DNA of 64,000 nt from Isoetes taiwanensis (GCA_021234155.1 JAJEKV010000002.1:38369841-38433840); one strand, 5' to 3'; positions 47,061 to 60,024 are shown, counted from the stretch's first letter. A program made the numbers and translations. The notes: a model not told the origin generated them from the sequence alone.

Positions 47061-50000
47061 TCGGTTTATGCACATTACTGGTTAATTGGGTTCTAGCATC
47101 TGAACAAGGCAGGATAAACAACCAAAGCACTAAAGCTGCAGGAACACGAAAAGAGATATAAAAAACTTAAACATGATGGCATTGGTTTGAAGTCGGCACT
47201 CCGAGATCACTAATTGGTATACATGTATAAGGGAACCAAACTTTTTCAGAGATAAAGGATTCTATTCCTTCATAAATCCTATATCCGTGACAAGCATATG
47301 TTGTCACCCATTGGTAAGACAATAAATTAACGTTGTAAATTTGTCGTTTGAGGTTGCGCTCACGTTACGAAATATGTATTGTTATAGATCCACTTGGAAC
47401 AATTGACAATAAAAACTTATCTTATCTTATCTATTTTTTAAATTTGGTTTTTCCGACATGCCGAAAACTTTTTGGATTATGTTTAAAGATTAATTTTTTA
47501 AGGTCTAGGAGCTTTTAGCTGCCGAAAAAATTTACTGTGATTTCAAAAATCGCTTGCATTTTTTAGTAAGATTTCGAGCAATGGGTTTTTGGGGTTCTTC
47601 TAGTTCTGGGTTCTAATTTTCCCTTGTTGTCTCAGCATGCATATCCGGGGAAGGAGATTCCACTCCATAAATCTAACAAAAATTGATGGCACTGCCCATT
47701 CTGCATCAGATCCTGCAGACTCCCATCTCCGAAAGAGTTTCATGGGTTTGCATTAGCGGACCTAAAGGTTGGATGTTCCCTTGGTTTTTAACTGCTAATC
47801 TCATAAGCTACACAAATACAACTTGAGTTTTGCAGAAAACCAAGCAAAGGAGACCATGATCCACCTCTGTTGAACTGTAGCCTAATACAGAGGCATATTT
47901 CTAAAAAAGAATTAGAATACTTTTGTGCTTCAGAAGAGTTTGAGCATACAAGGCCTGGAAGGCATCCAGGGTTTCTTTGGGGTTTCGGATCCGTGTCATG
48001 CTCCTGTTGTAAGTATGTGCAGCAATAAGCGGTTGGGAGAAGTTAGATTTTAAATAAGCTTGTCTGTGATTGTCTCTATTTTTAAATATGAGGTTGATTT
48101 TGCAAAATATTTCGAAAATATAAGCTTATTGCCCTGGTGCGTTTTTCTTTGCTTGGTTCCCGGAAAACTAATTTTTCGAGTTCCCTGCGTTTATGGGGTT
48201 CTCCAGAAATTGCAAACTAGTAAAGCTTATAGGATAAGTGATGTTTTATTTGTTGCTTCCGATTTGTGGTCCAGATGCTTCAGTTTGCTCCTACGGGTTT
48301 GATACAGTTATATGTGAGATTTTTTGCTGTGGCCTCCACCATAATAAGTGTAAATTTGAAATTTGAAATCCTCTTACATTTCAGACCCATTTTTAGAAAA
48401 TTCCATGGTAAATATTTGATTGTCCTTCAGTTCTGAGAGTATACATCTAGGTTTGGTTTGTTGACGTCTTCTTAGGTTGAAGTGGGTAGTAATACCGTCC
48501 CAAGCTTGATGCCTTTGCTGCTTTTATTTGTTTACATATGGATATTCCACGTCTATGGTTTCTGGATCAGTTGGAACCACAATGCATTTCTCAAGCCATC
48601 CAAGGTGTTGTTTAGGTAAAACTGTAAATGTATCTCTTTAACTATTGGATCAGCCAAAATATGGATCCTTTTTCCGCTATGCAACCGATTTAGAGTATAC
48701 ATATCAGGCAGGAGCCTATTGTTGAAGGAGTGTTGATGCATTTTTCCAAGAAACATTTGGCTCTTTAAAGAACTAAGTGCAATTCCTTATTTGTACTGTT
48801 GAATTCTTCTAACCTTCATAAGTGCATGCGAACATTTAGATAATTGCAGAGTCGGTACTTCTCGCAGCCAAACCTTTTGTTCCGTCTCATATAGATGGTT
48901 AGGAAGGGGCATTATGAGCTGCAAAATTGGAACTTCTCACAGTCAAAGCTTTTGTTCTGTCCCATAGGTTAGTTCAAAATCATGTAGTTCAAAATCATGT
49001 TATTAATTATTGCCCCATATAGCTTAAAACATATTAGTACTCTATCAGTTGAAGTGAAACTATGCATTAATATTTAAGGTTTGTTACATATTTTATCTCT
49101 CTATTACTGCTTAGCTACATAGTTTGTTGCAAATTGTAGCAGTGTAGAACATCTCGAAGTGAAAGCATTTAGATTGAAATCATGCATTGATTTATAGGCA
49201 ACGCACTCACATTCAAACTTGAGAGAATACGAAATTATACTTCATACATCTTTCTTATCAGACATTGAAATCTTGGATATGCTTTGCAAGTTGCAGAACT
49301 TTGTTGAGACATTTTCCCCTGTATAAGAAGTGAGCACAATTTATACATGACTATAAGCTATGTATAGCCAGAAAAGCATTATCTAGGTTTAATGTGACGA
49401 TACAATAGCAAGCAGATGTAGATAGTTGTGGATACATGTGATCTTGGCTTAGCAATGTATTGATGTTTATGATGTCCTGGAATGTCATGCATGTAATCTT
49501 TCACTTGACCAATGACATCGTTATCTGCCACTAGGGCATCACAAGAATATAGTCTATTTTGCATGCTCATTTTAGTGCTTACAAAGTCTTTACTGGTTTT
49601 GTCAGGATACTCTAACAAGCCAGGCGAGGACTCTTCATTCTCTTATAACAAGCCATTCAATCAACATGTTGTGTTGAGAGGTTCGTAATTTGTTATGTTG
49701 TTAAATCTTTATTTCGATTAAGTGCATGTAGACCCTAGGCAGATGCATCAATTATATTTACCATCATTTACATTAGTAAAGCTTGAGTACTCCAAGCTCC
49801 ATTCGGGTTTAGGATACCAATAAATAATGTTGGTAGATCTTTATATAATGCACAAGTACAACAACTTAAATAGCTATATATACTTGCCATTTACACCAAC
49901 ATAATAAAAATCATGCCACATCACCCGTAAAGGTTACCATAAATGTGCCCAGCTGAACCTCTTTAGTAATAGTCTCCACTTTTTGTAATGTAGTATTAAC

Positions 50001-50150
50001 AAACTCAACATAGGAGATAGAGAAATAAAAATAAATATAGACTTTGAGCCATAATGCAATTGGGCAAATTACATGCAACACATGTTACATCCTAAACCAT
50101 AACACGTTGATACAACTTAAATAGCTATATATACTTGCCAATTACACCAA
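47061..50150. other. Non-coding interval of duplication copy A
   Basis: No gene recognised. It contains an imperfect 46-bp direct repeat near 48848-48965 (the GGWACTTCTC, then CTTTTGTTC segment occurs twice) and a block at 49911-50035 that recurs beyond LINE-5 at 61511. An 80-codon open frame at 48060 is unchanged in reading length in copy B but resembles nothing known. Confidence 0.4.
49911..50035 (+). repeat. Repeat F, copy 1
   Basis: A block starting TCATGCCACATCACCC and ending near GAGATAGAGAAATAAA. It lies just beyond the 3' side of LINE-5A and recurs at 56407 and 61511. Confidence 0.8.
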
Positions 50151-50160
50151 CAGTAAACAA

Positions 50161-50275
50161 AGAGAGAGAGAGAGAAATGAAATGAAATGTTTTTTATTCA
50201 CGTCTGCAGACCACCAGGTCTATGAATAGAATAGAATAGTTTTTTTAACGTCCACGGAGACCAATAGGTCATGGG
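50161..50275 (-). other. Two LINE 3' ends in tandem
   Basis: On the minus strand one LINE end (GACC-tatt-GGTC at 50270-50259, then GACGTTAAAAAAA and three TATTC units) is followed at once by a second end. The second has AGACC-tggt-GGTCT (50221-50208), then GACGTGAATAAAAAA, three CATTTC-type units and (TC)n. One LINE thus ends directly against the 3' tail region of another. Confidence 0.65.
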
Positions 50276-51803
50276 ACCCATACAATGGGCTAGTACAATC
50301 ATTACTACTAGGATTAAAAAACCCCTGCCTCGACGTTCAACAAGTACATTCAACATTATAGAAAATATCATCTAATGCATCCTCAGATAGTAATGCATTA
50401 GCCTCCTCTCCCAAATCTTCTCTCAACAATAAATTATGGCTAATTTGTTCTCTCATATTTAGGACATCCCTTATAAATTTCCCAATAAGTTTACCTTCCA
50501 AATTAAAAAACTCCAGTAGAGTTGACACTGAGATATTGTATCTGTTTCGGATTTCCACATAGGTTGGGCATCTTAAAAGTACATGTTGCTCATCCTCCAC
50601 TTCCTGCATATTACAAGTCTTGCAAAGCCTCATTTCATGCGGGATATCTCCCCATCTACCAACTTCCACCCCAAGCCTGTGCGAACTAAGTCTCATTCTG
50701 CTAATAGAGTGTCTAAGTTTCAAAGAAATACCTTCTCCCAAGTACTTGGCCTCTTGGAGCTCTGGATTAATATAGTGTCTGTAGAACTCTTTCTTTATTT
50801 CTGGAACTCTCCAATTCTTCATAGTGACATGTTCTGTAACCCACGCTCGGATATCCTTATGATGTATATACAAATCCTGCATATTTAGTCCCCACTTCCA
50901 CATCCATTCCTCCACGTCAGCATACCAACCCTTCATCTTTGTCTCCTCTATTGCCAAACACGGCAAACTATCATCGGCCCTTTCAAATCGTATCTTATAA
51001 AGATATGTAAGCAACTTACACAAAGCTTCTGCTTCAACAGGCAGCATGCCACATTCGGCCAATAGCATATCATATGGAGTTTGTGCTTTTGTACCCAATT
51101 CCGTTCTAAGAAACTTCTTCTGAACTTTCTCCATTTTTTTCCATGTATCTGCCGCCAAGCCAATCCTGGCCCCCAAACCTCACATCCATATAGTAATACT
51201 GTCTGAACAAGCGTCTTATACAACATCTTTTTCATTTTAAAATTCCAAATTTCGGCTTTACCACTTCTACGTTGCATGCTATATAAGGCTTTCAATCCCG
51301 CATTCATTCTGTGTTCTACAGCCATATTCCAACTAGGGCTCTTATCAACTTCCACTCCCAGATATTTGTACGAGTTTACCAACTCTGCTAACATGCCCTT
51401 CTAATAAAATGCCAGATGTTCTGTCTTATTAGCTCCAAAGACTATCAATTTTGTTTTTGCTACATTTACTTTCATCCCTTTGCTATCACAAAAATGTGCG
51501 AGAGCATCCAGATGTTTCTGCATCCCTGTTACTAAGCGAGATAGGATGACTACATCATCTGCATAAAGCAAAAGCAATATCATATAGCCATTCACCAATG
51601 TCCCATCCCCTCCATGTTCCATCATCCAATTTTCCAACTCATCGATAAACAACCCGAACAACGTAGGAGATAAGGGGGCAGCCCTGTTTGACTCCAGTAT
51701 TACTCACCACAACATACCTATTTACTGTGTCAAAGGCTTTAGCATAATCCACAAAAAGAGCATATAAAGGCCTTTTTTTTTTTACGATGACAGAATCTAT
51801 CAT
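50276..51803 (-). pseudogene. LINE-5A: 3' half of LINE-5 ORF2 in duplication copy A
   Basis: It contains reverse transcriptase from FVDYAKAFDTVNR near the junction, with YADDVVILSR near 51565, YKYLGVEVDKSP near 51370 and LLYGCEVWGP. The C-terminal domain follows (MRLSSHRLGVEVGRW, CKTC, EDEQHVLLRCPTY). It is cut at 51803 by the duplication junction. Compared with LINE-5B it lacks about 107 bp near 51712, including the VSNTGVKQGCP upstream segment. It keeps the 3' UTR that LINE-5B has lost. Confidence 0.88.
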
Positions 51804-51905
51804 GGCGTGCCACGCGACAATAAACAAAAACCTCTTCAAATAGAGAGGCTGGTCACGCGTGCCAGGTGACAAATACATTAAACAAAGAAGGGGGGGGAGG
51901 GTGGG

Positions 51906-52468
51906 TTCAAAGAAAAGAGAATAAGGTACTGCTGAGAGAAAAGAGGAAGCGCCAATGAGTCGTTGATGAAGAACCTCGCCTAAAATAGCGATCTCCCAAC
52001 CAGAGAAGGCATGCGCCGCATGCATGCATGCAAGACATGCATGCTCGCCCCATTCTAGAATTGCGATCCGATGGCTCGGATCGATGGGATTATAGAATGG
52101 GGCTCGCATGAAAACAATCAAAAACCTCCCGAATAGAAAAGGACTTCCTTATCAAAAATAGGATCGAGGACGAAGGTCAAAGGATATGGCTAAAGAAGAG
52201 GCAAGGCCGAGAAAAGACATGCCACAGCATGAAAGAAACGCCAAATTGGTCAATCCAAGCAGGGAGAAGCCCCTCCCCTGCTTTCAAAGAAAAGAGAATA
52301 AGGTACTGCTGAGAGAGAAGAGGAAGCGCCAATGAGTCGTTGATGAAGAACCTCGTCTAAAATAGCGATCTCCCAACCAGAGAAGGCATGCGCCGCATGC
52401 ATGCATGCAAGACATGCATGCTCGCCCCATTCTAGAATTGCGATCCGATGGCTCGGATCGATGGGACT
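51906..52468. repeat. Tandem pair (377-bp period) with (ATGC)n and nested palindrome, copy B
   Basis: Counterpart of 45361-45921 in the second duplication unit, with units starting at 51906 and 52283. The right palindrome arm of the first unit has one change (ATTATAGAATGGGG). Confidence 0.85.
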
Positions 52469-52469
52469 G

Positions 52470-53555
52470 TTTCAATCTCTTGACCTCTATACAAAAAAAA
52501 TAGGTCTTTTAGTTGTCCCATAAACCATGATTTAAGTTTGCAGTCATCTCTCTTGCTGCACAAAATTCAGACAGAACATCCAAATGCTTTCGTAAACCTG
52601 GGGCATTATTTGAAATTAACATTGCATAATCTGCATAAAGCAATAATTGAACCACATATACCTCCAAGAGTGTTCCTGAGATATCGAATATGCATAGCCA
52701 CTCTTCTAACTCATCAATATAGAGGCCGAAAAGGGTTGACGATAAGGGACAACCCTGACGAACTCCAATTATGCTGCATGTCTCCGTTTCTAATGACATT
52801 GAAACTTTAGCTATCACCTCTTCATTTAATTTTGCTACAACACCCCTTATAGAGAATGGCATTCCAATCTTTTCCATTTTAGCTTCCAAACCAGCGCGTG
52901 GCAGTGTGTCAAATGCTTTAGAAAAATCTATGAATGGTAAGCATATGATTTTCCTTGGACCCTTTGCTTGTACTTCAATCAACACCCTTAAGGTTAGCGC
53001 ATGGTCTACTGTGCAATGCCCCTGCCTAAAGCTTGCTTGGCATTTCACTCTTTTTCCCATCTCATCTGCCTAATTGCTCAATTTCTGCTCTAGCAGCCCT
53101 CCGAATAGCTTTGCGAATATATTTCCAACCATGATTAATCGTCATTATGTCTCCAGACTTATGAATGGGTAGCGGTCTGCTCTAACTGGCCACGTTTAAC
53201 AATCTAGTGATCATATGCAACAATTCTTTCCCACCCCATTTGAGCAATTCAATTGCCAGTCTATCTAGATGAAATGCTTTTTCTTTTGCCATCATCTTTA
53301 ATCTTCCTGCAACTTCATCATCAGCAAAAATATCCATATCTATCTCATAGTCTTTCATACCAACTGCCCTTCATGAAAATATAATGCCCAAGCCATTTTC
53401 AATCAATGCCATCATGTCTACCTCTGTGTGCTTCTGCTTTAGTAATATTTTGTTCCAGAAAGTCTTTGGGTTCATACTGAACTCAAGTCCTAGCTCTTCC
53501 TGTCGCCTTTCCATAAAGGCTCTCTTCTTATTTTTAAGCATTTCTTATATCATCT
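52470..53555 (-). pseudogene. LINE-4B reverse transcriptase fragment
   Basis: The tandem-duplicated twin of LINE-4A. It has the same blocks (IDFSKAFDTLPRAGLE, GVRQGCPLSS, YADYAMLIS), but the catalytic YADD reads YADY through a single base change near 52628. The LDKTK region is also disrupted by a deletion near 52530. It shows that both copies have been free of selection since duplication. Confidence 0.85.
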
Positions 53556-56500
53556 CGGTTTATGCACATTACTGGTTAATTGGGTTCTAGCATCTGAACA
53601 GAGCAGAATAAACAACCAAAGCACTAAAGCTGCAGGAACACGAAAAGAGATATAAAAAACTTAAACATGATGGCATTGGTTTGAAGTCGGCACTCCGAGA
53701 TCACTAATTGGTATACATGTATAAGGGAATCAAACTTTTCCAGAGATAAAGGATTCTATTCCTTCGTAAATCCTATATCCGTGACAAGCATATGTTGTCA
53801 CCCATTGGTAAGACAATAAATTAACGTTGTAAATTTGTCGTTTGAAGTTGCGCTCACGTTACGAAATATGTATTGTTATAGACCCACTTGGAACAATTGA
53901 CAATAAAAACTTATCTTATCTTATCTATTTTTTAAATTTGGTTTTTTCGACATGCCGAAAACTTTTTGGATTATGTTTAAAGATTAATTTTTTAAGGTCT
54001 AGGAGCTTTTAGCTGCCGAAAAAATTTACTGTGATTTCAAAAATTGCTTGCATTTTTTAGTAAGATTTCGAGCAATGGGTTTTTGGGGTTCTTCTAGTTC
54101 TGGGTTCTAATTTTCCCTTGTTGTCTCAGCATGCATATCCGGGGAAGGAGATTCCACTCCATAAATCTAGCAGAAATTGATGGCACCGCCCATTCTGCAT
54201 CAGATCCTGCAGACTCCCATCTCCGAAAGAGTTTCATGGGTTTGCATTAGCGGACCTAAAGGTTGGATGTTCCCTTGGTTTTTAACTGCTAATCTCATAA
54301 GCTACACAAATACAACTTGAGTTTTGCAGAAAACCAAGCAAAGGAGACCATGATCCACCTCTGTTGAACTGTAGCCTAATACAGAGGCATATTTCTAAAA
54401 AAGAATTAGAATACTTTTGTGCTTCAGAAGAGTTTGAGCATACAAGGCCTGGAAGGCATCCAGGGTTTCTTTGGGGTTTCGGATCCGTGTCATGCTCCTG
54501 TTGTAAGTATGTGCAGCAATAAGCGGTTGGGAGAAGTTAGATTTTAAATAAGCTTGTCTGTGATTGTCTCTATTTTTAAATATGAGGTTGATTTTGCAAA
54601 ATATTTTGAAAATATAAGCTTATTGCCCTGGTGCGTTTTTCTTTGCTTGGTTCCCGGAAAACTAATTTTTCGAGTTCCATGCGTTTATGGGGTTCTCCAG
54701 AAATTGCAAACTAGTAAAGCTTATAGGATAAGTGATGTTTTATTTGTTGCTTCCGATTTGTGGCCCAGATGCTTCAATTTGCTCCTACGGGTTTGATACA
54801 GTTATATGTGAGATTTTTTGCTGTGGCCTCCACCATAATAAGTGTAAATTTGAAATTTGAAATCCTCTTACATTTCAGACCCATTTTTAGAAAATTCCAT
54901 GGTAAATATTTGATTGTCCTTCAGTTCTGAGAGTATACATCTAGGTTTGGTTTGTTGACGTCTTCTTAGGTTGTAGTGGGTAGTAATACCGTCCCAAGCT
55001 TGATGCCTTTGCTGCTTTTATTTGTTTACATATGGATATTCCACGTCTATGGTTTCTGGATCAGTTGGAACCACAATGCATTTCTCAAGCCATCCAAGGT
55101 GTTGTTTAGGTAAAACTGTAAATGTATCTCTTTAACTATTGGATCAGCCAAAATATGGATCCTTTTTCCGCTACGCAACCGATTTAGAGTATACATATAA
55201 GGCATGAGCCTATTGTTGAAGGAGTGTTGATGCATTTTTCCAAGAAACATTTGGCTCTTTAAAGAACTAAGTGCAGTTCCTTATTTGTACTGTTGAATTC
55301 TTCTAACCTTCATAAGTGCATGCGAACATTTAGATAATTGCAGAGTCGGTACTTCTCGCAGCCAAACCTTTTGTTCCGTCTCATATAGATGGTTAGGAAG
55401 GGGCATTATAAGCTGCAAAATTGGAACTTCTCGAAGTCAAAGCTTTTGTTCTGTCCCATAGGTTAGTTCAAAATCATGTAGTTCAAAATCATGTTATTAA
55501 TTATTGCCCCATATAGCTTAAAACATATTAGTACTCTATCAGTTGAAGTGAAACTATGCATTAATATTTAAGGTTTGTTACATATTTTATCTCTCTATTA
55601 CTGCTTAGCTACATAGTTTGTTGCAAATTGTAGCAGTGTAGAACATCTCGGAGTGAAAGCATTTAGATTGAAATCATGCATTGATTTATAGGCAACGCAC
55701 TCACATTCAAACTTGAGAGAATACGAAATTATACTTCATACACCTTTCTTATCAGACATTGAAATCTTGGATATGCTTTGCAAGTTGCAGAACTTTGTTC
55801 AGACATTTTCCCCTGCATACGAAGTGAGCACAATTTATACATGACTATAAGCTATGTATAGCCAGAAAAGCATTATCTAGGTTTAATGTGACGATACAAT
55901 AGCAAGCAGATGTAGATAGTTGTGGATACATGTGATCTTGGCTTAGCAATGTATTGATGTTTATGATGTCCTGGAATGTCATGCATGTAATCTTTCACTT
56001 GACCAATGACATCATTATCTGCCACTAGTGGCATCACAAGAATGCAGTCTATTTTGCATGCTCATTTTAGTGCTTACAAAGTCTTTACTGGTTTTGTCAG
56101 GATACTCTTAACAAGCCAGGCGAGGACTCTTCATTCTCTTATAACAAGCCATTCAATCAACATGTTGTGTTGAGAGGTTCGTAATTTGTTATGTTGTTAA
56201 ATCTTTATTTCGATTAAGTGCATGTAAACCCTAGGCAGATGCATCAATTATATTTACCATCATTTACATTAGTAAAGCTTGAGTACTCCAAGCTCCATTC
56301 GGGTTTTGGATACCAATAAATAATGTTGGTAGATCCTTATATAATGCACAAGTACAACAACATAAATAGCTATATATACTTGCCATTTACACCAACATAA
56401 TAAAAATCATGCCACATCACCCGTAAAGGTTACCATAAATGTGCCCACCTGAACCTCTTTAGTAATAGTCTCCACTTTTTGTAATGTAGTATTAACAAAC

Positions 56501-56640
56501 TCAACATAGGAGATAGAGAAATAAAAATAAATATAGACTTTGAGCCATAATGCAATTGGGCAAATTACACGCAACACATGTTACATCCTAAACCATAACA
56601 CGTTGATACAACTTAAATAGCTATATATACTTGTCAATTA
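53556..56640. other. Non-coding interval of duplication copy B
   Basis: Counterpart of 47061-50150 with scattered substitutions. No gene recognised. Confidence 0.4.
56407..56530 (+). repeat. Repeat F, copy 2
   Basis: Tandem-duplication counterpart of 49911-50035, lying about 120 bp beyond the 3' tail of LINE-5B. Confidence 0.8.
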
Positions 56641-56732
56641 CACCAACAGTAAACAAAGAGAGAGAGAGAGAGAGAGAAATGAAATGAAATGTTTTTTATT
56701 CACATCTGCAGACCACCAGGTGTATGAGACGT

Positions 56733-59700
56733 TCAACAAGTACATTCAACATTATAGAAAATATCATCTAATGCATCCTCAGATAGTAATGCATTAGCCT
56801 CTTCTCCCAAATCTTCTCTCAACAATAAATTATGGCTAATTTGTTCTCTCATATTTAGGACATCCCTTATAAATTTCCCAATAAGTTTACCTTCCAAATT
56901 AAGAAACTCCAGTAGAGTTGACACTGAGATATTGTATCTGTTTTGGATTTCCACATAGGTTGGGCATCTTAAAAGTACATGTTGCTCATCCTCCACTTCC
57001 TACATATTACAAGTCTTGCAAAGCCTCATTTCATGCGGGATATCTCCCCATCTACCAACTTCCACCCCAAGCCTGTGCGAACTAAGTCTCATTCTGCTAA
57101 TAGAGTGTCTAAGTTTCAAAGAAATACCTTCTCCCAGGTTCTTGGCCTCTTGGAGCTCTGGATTAATATAGTGTCTGTAGAACTCTTTCTTTATTTCTGG
57201 AACTCTCCAATTCTTCATAGTGACATGTTCTGTAATCCACGTTCGGATATCCTTATGATGTATATACAAATCCTGCATATTTAGTCCCCACTTCCACATC
57301 CATTCCTCCACGTCAGCATACCAACCCTTCATCTTTGTCTCCTCTATTGCCAAACGCGGCAAACTATCATCGGCCCTTTCAAATCGTATCTTATAAAGAT
57401 ATGTAAGCAACTTACACAAAGCTTCTGCTTCAACAGGCAACATGCCACATTCGGCCAATAGCATATCATATGGAGTTTGTGCTTTTGTACCCAATTCCGT
57501 TCTAAGAAACTTCTTCTGAACTTTCTCCATCTTTTTCCATGTATCTGCCGCCAATCCTGGCCCCCAAACCTCACATCCATATAGTAATACTGTCTGAACA
57601 AGCGTCTTATACAACATCTTTTTCATTTTAAAATTCCAAATTTCGGCTTTACCACTTCTACGTTGCATGCTATATAAGGCTTTCAATCCCGCATTCATTA
57701 TGTGTTTTACAGCCATATTCCAACTAGGGCTCTTATCAACTTCCACTCCCAGATATTTGTACGAGTTTACCAACTCTGCTAACATGCCCTTATAATAAAA
57801 TGCCAGATGTTCTGTCTTATTACTCCAAAGACTATCAGTTTTGTTTTTGCTAAATTTATTTGCATCCCTTTGCTATCACAAAAATGTGCGAGAGCATCCA
57901 AATGTTTCTGCATCCCTGTTATTGAGCGAGATAGGATGACTACATCATCTGCATAAAGCAAAAGCAATATCATATAGCCATTCACCGATGTCCCATCCCT
58001 CCATGTTCCATCATCCAATTTTCCAACTCATTGAGAACAACCCGAACAACGTAGGAGATAAGGGGGCAGCCCTGTTTGACTCCAGTATTACTCACCACAA
58101 CATCTTCACATTCATTCACATAAGGGAGGGAAAGTTGCACCAAAACTTTCTCATATAATATCTTGACTGCTTGTCTTAGCTCCATCGGGACCCCTTTGCC
58201 AGAGATTGTACCTATTTACTGTGTCAAAGGCTTTAGCATAATCCACAAAAAGAGCATATAAAGGCCTTTTTTTGCCGATGACAGAATCTATCATGGCACG
58301 CAGAGTTATCAGGTGGTCTATGGTAGACCGCTCAGGTCTAAATCCTGCTTGCCCCATAGCCCTAACTCCATTTCCTTCTGCCCACATTCTAATCTTAGTG
58401 TTTAACATTGTAGCCACTAGTTTAGCAAAAAAACTGCAAATCATAATCATTCTATAATTACCTGGATCTTTATCGTCTCCTGCTTTGTATAATGGAATAA
58501 CTCTGTTAACTTGCCACGAGCGGGGAAAGCCCTCTTTTAAAGTTGCATTTACTAGCTTTAACAACATTGCATGTGTTAAACCTCCAGCCCATTTGAACAT
58601 TTCTGCAACCAACCCTTGTGCATCAGCTGCTTTACCATTTGCAAGCTTACTCAAATCTTGTTCCAAATCATCGGGGGTGAACTTATATTCACCAGCAGAG
58701 AGATATGTGATCTCTTCCATATCAGAAATACTAGACACATGATAAAGCTTGTGCACTTGGCCTAACAAGGCCTTAGTTTCTAAAACTGCTTCTTGTTTTA
58801 CACTGGGTTTCAATCTGTTCCAAAATTGCTTTGGATTCAACAATAACTCCTCCACCATATTTTGCTGCTTTCGATATAAATACTTTTTCTTTTTAGACTT
58901 AGTCAGCTTTATGTTTCTGCCCCTTTCGCTTTTTTGAACTCTGCCCTTTTTTCTTTGCAATCCCCATCAAACCATGCGTTATAAGGGAGACCCTTCATTG
59001 TTTTGATATAACACGCAGTAGCAGCATCCAAAACCATTTTGGCAAGCTTCTCACTGAGAGTATTTACATCCTCTGGCCAATCTATTTCAAGTGCCTTTTT
59101 TTCACACAATTTCTCATATTGATCCGCCTTGTTATATTGCATATTAATCCTTTGCCTGCATGTTGTATCACTATTTATTTTGCGTTGTAAATCTTTAACA
59201 CGTATCACAACTGATAAAGGTGCATGATCACTTATCTGTGGCATTGCTTCCTCAATCTGAAAGTCCAGCATTTGCTTGACAAGGGATGCTTGAGCTAAAA
59301 CCAAATCTACAACACTAGCGTCTCTACAAGTGAGCTTACCAGAGTGCAGAAAACGGCTTATGCCATTATATATCAGCAAATCCAAGCCACTACACATATT
59401 AAGCACATGGTTACCCTGTGGGGTGGGCCACCTTACTTTATCCTGAGAGTTGCGATTCCAACCCTGCTCCTCTATCTCCAACTCATCTAGCATTACCACC
59501 CACACCGGATCACCCTCTGCACTTGTTATTGCTGCCTGTTTGTTTGCCACTCTTCCATTAAAATCTCCCATCAGCACCACCTCCCCTTCCTGCAAAAGAA
59601 ACATAGCATCTTGTTCTAACTGATAAAAGGGATCATCCCTGTCCATATTCCCAGAATTATACACAGGTGAACCACGTGGTGGAAAATAGCATCCTGCAAT

Positions 59701-60003
59701 AAAAAAATTTCCATACTGTCCTGGGATTTCAATTCAAATATGCTGCATAGAACCATAATGCAATACTAGCTTTATCATGTGCCGAATACTTTTTCTTACA
59801 TAACATGCAACCCCTCCATGCCCCTTTAATCTCCATGATTTCTTATACCATACAGAGTGAAGCAACATAAAATCCTTTATTTCTGGTAAACCCTTTTCTT
59901 CGTGTTCACAAGTTTCTAGAAAAAAAATGATATCAACATTCTCAAACAAAAAATTGACAACATCTATTTTATATTGGCTAATTGAATCAATATTCCAACA
60001 CAT
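56733..60003 (-). pseudogene. LINE-5B ORF2: endonuclease, reverse transcriptase and C-terminal knuckle
   Basis: The apurinic-type endonuclease runs from about 60003 (WNIDSI, FFLETCEHEE, GGVACYVRKS) to 58920 (GDFNGRV, SDHAPLSVV). One in-frame TGA at 59736-59734 interrupts it. A frameshift near 58930 leads into reverse transcriptase (KLANGKAADAQGLVAEMFKW, RVIPLYKAGDDKDPGNYR, GQAGFRPERSTIDHL, LFVDYAKAFDTVNR). Further shifts occur near 58190, 58010 and 57790, around VSNTGVKQGCPL and YADDVVILSR. A long frame (57785-57000) then gives YKYLGVEVDK, LLYGCEVWGP and RLSSHRLGVEVGRW. The end (56996-56733) has EDEQHVLLRCPTY. All catalytic motifs survive. The protein would nick DNA and reverse-transcribe its own RNA if intact. 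Confidence 0.9.
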
Positions 60004-60024
60004 AATCCTGGCGGTCTCAAATCC

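Larger units (their letters stand above)
45259..51803. repeat. 6.5-kb direct tandem duplication, copy A
   Basis: The sequence from GTGCCACGCGACAATAAAC at about 45259 through CAGAATCTATCATGGC at 51803 is repeated in the same order and orientation in 51804-58303. Offsets between equivalent points are about 6545 bp near the start, 6494 bp in the middle and 6396 bp near the end. The changes come from indels. It contains LINE-4A, a non-coding interval and the 3' half of LINE-5. Confidence 0.92.
51804..58303. repeat. 6.5-kb direct tandem duplication, copy B
   Basis: Second unit of the duplication. Beyond 58303 the LINE-5 ORF2 continues without a break, so this end is the ancestral right junction. 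The junction between the two units at about 51803 is new and joins LINE-5 reverse transcriptase to the left-end sequence. By eye the two units differ by only scattered substitutions and a few indels, so the event is recent relative to the elements inside. Confidence 0.92.

Noticed and set aside
48060-48302. 80-codon open frame kept in both duplication copies
   Set aside because: The copies are too recent for conservation to mean anything, and the sequence is unlike any known protein.
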